From: Candidatus Rokuibacteriota bacterium
Lineage (GTDB): Bacteria; Bacteroidota; Bacteroidia; Flavobacteriales; Flavobacteriaceae
Assembly: GCA_900299425.1 (NCBI GenBank)
Contig: OMJU01000156.1
Coordinates: forward strand, 1-34,046
Reading direction: 5' to 3'
Length of the DNA stretch: 34,046 bases
Part shown: positions 32,417 to 34,046 of the stretch, piece after piece
Layout of the letters: the number at the start of each line of letters is the position of its first letter
Numbering within the stretch: the stretch's first letter is position 1
The notes under the pieces: model-generated
Told to the model about the DNA's origin: nothing
Databases searched by the model: none
Seen by the model: the letters and a program-made list of their open reading frames with translations, nothing else
Made by a program: the position numbers and the translations under genes

Positions 32417-34046
32417 ATGAACAGAGGTATTTTTGTCCTTTTTATTTGTTGTGCACTCATGGCCGGAAAACTTTTCGGGCAAGAGTTATCTGCGCGTTTT
32501 GTGACGGATCCTCCCACCCATACAGATCTGCTCACCCTTCCAAACAATGCAACAAAATTCGCTACTGCGTCTTCACTTAAACAAGCCATTAATGAACAAC
32601 TCGAGCATTTGCAACTCAAAGGCTATCTCGGAGTCAGGACAACAGAAAGGACAATTGTCGATCAGCGCAGCCAAAGTGTTTTGGAAGTAGTTTTTGATCT
32701 TGGGCCAAAGTGGGAAGATGTTATCTTTTATTATCATAGTTCTTTGGACCCCTACATCGACTCTGTGTCAAAAGCCGCCTCAGGATTCGAGTCGCTTGAA
32801 ATTTTAAACGATTCAATTATTGAATCCCAACCCCAATCAAATGATCGATTTCAAAAGTTCAATTACGCAAAAATAGCAGTTCCAGAAATTCCAAATTTTC
32901 TGAGTACACTTAGCAATACTGTAGCTAAAGATTTCAGTCCGTTTTCTGAAATTCAATTTTCTGATCTCCAACCATTGGTATTTCCAAAGATTTCGGCGAA
33001 GCTTCAGACTAGATTATTGCCTCAACGCAAAATTGACAGTATGGTTATAAAGGGGTACACCGATGTAGATCGGGGACTTTTAAAACACAAAGCAGGGCTA
33101 AAGTTTCCACTTGAGTTTAATCAAGAGACCATCAGAAAGGCTGAAGAAGCACTTTTATCCTCTCCTTATATAAATCTGCAGCGCCAAAGCGAGACTCTAT
33201 TTGAAGACGATAAAACTACCTTATATATGTATCTCCAAAAAAAGGAGGCCAATCAGATAGAAGGAATTTTGGGATTTGGCTCGGATACGGAGCGGTCGTC
33301 TCTAAAGTTAAATGGTTACCTTGATATTCAACTTTGGAACAATCTGAACAAAAGCGAGCAATTTGACTTGCGCTACAAAGCCGACGGCAATCAACAGGAG
33401 CGGCTTGAAATTCGCGCTGCATTGCCTTATGTGGCGCAGTCTCCTTTTGGAATACAGGCTTTGTTTGAACTTTTTCGCAAGGACTCTACCTTTACTACAG
33501 TAACCACTGGCGCTCAAATTACTTACAAGCCACTTGGTTTTTTTGACCTATCCTTAGGTTATACCTCGATAGAATCTACTAAAGGCTTTGAAATAGAAAC
33601 AATCCAAAGCAACCTTGCGGATTACCGTCAGGGATTATGGGGATTAGAAGCCAAATTAGAAAAGCTTAGTTCTCATATACTTATGCCCAGGAAATATTTG
33701 TTTAAAATGCAAACGGAATTGGGCTCGATTAATGAAAAAAATATCTTAGCTAGTTCAGGTTCAAATACACCTTTAATTAACGCGCGTAAAAGAATCAATT
33801 TAGAACTTGATTATCTCCTTAATTTATGGCCTAGTCATTACCTCTGGATTTATCACAAAACCGCCCTTATAAACGGAGACAATCTTCGTGTTAACGAATT
33901 ATATCGTTTTGGTGGAACACAGAGCTTGCGTGGCTTTAATGAGAATTTAATCGAAACATCCCAATTACACTTAATTCAATCAGAATATCGATTGTCGTTT
34001 TCCGAGGGATTTTACATTCATCATCTCACGGACCTGGCATTTTACC
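32417..34046 (+). CDS. Omp85/BamA-TamA-like outer membrane protein with POTRA-like N-terminal region, truncated by window end
   Basis: Not in the ORF track because it runs off the edge. Manual translation starts MNRGIFVLFICCALMAGKLFGQELSARF... (signal peptide), with a POTRA-like KIDSMVIKGYTDVDRGLLKHKAGLKFPLEFNQETIRKAEEALLSSPYINLQ and the Omp85 motif LYRFGGTQSLRGFNEN; open to 34046. Confidence 0.8.
   Translation, partial: MNRGIFVLFICCALMAGKLFGQELSARFVTDPPTHTDLLTLPNNATKFATASSLKQAINEQLEHLQLKGYLGVRTTERTIVDQRSQSVLEVVFDLGPKWEDVIFYYHSSLDPYIDSVSKAASGFESLEILNDSIIESQPQSNDRFQKFNYAKIAVPEIPNFLSTLSNTVAKDFSPFSEIQFSDLQPLVFPKISAKLQTRLLPQRKIDSMVIKGYTDVDRGLLKHKAGLKFPLEFNQETIRKAEEALLSSPYINLQRQSETLFEDDKTTLYMYLQKKEANQIEGILGFGSDTERSSLKLNGYLDIQLWNNLNKSEQFDLRYKADGNQQERLEIRAALPYVAQSPFGIQALFELFRKDSTFTTVTTGAQITYKPLGFFDLSLGYTSIESTKGFEIETIQSNLADYRQGLWGLEAKLEKLSSHILMPRKYLFKMQTELGSINEKNILASSGSNTPLINARKRINLELDYLLNLWPSHYLWIYHKTALINGDNLRVNELYRFGGTQSLRGFNENLIETSQLHLIQSEYRLSFSEGFYIHHLTDLAFY

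Overview
Flavobacteriaceae-type (Bacteroidota) chromosomal window, mostly a conserved housekeeping locus. From left to right: (1) a cell-surface-signalling module at about 0.1-6.6 kb, with an ECF sigma factor, a FecR-like anti-sigma factor and an STN-domain TonB-dependent receptor, divergent from two lipoprotein genes that share a repeated domain; (2) argS, two amidinotransferase-fold enzymes and an ICMT-like methyltransferase; (3) gltA, eno and carA; (4) a minus-strand fused str/S10/spc/alpha ribosomal operon from rpsL to rplQ, about 32.2 down to 15.2 kb, ending in a strong hairpin terminator; (5) a truncated Omp85/BamA-like gene on the plus strand at the right edge. Three genes absent from the ORF track were found by reading the sequence: rpmJ (38 aa), rpmD (59 aa) and the edge-truncated Omp85 gene. 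The best candidates for undescribed biology are the surface-lipoprotein/TonB-receptor/sigma module and two structured intergenic RNAs in the ribosomal operon: an attenuator-like element between rpsJ and rplC, and a nested hairpin just upstream of rpsD. No CRISPR array, tRNA, rRNA or mobile element was seen.
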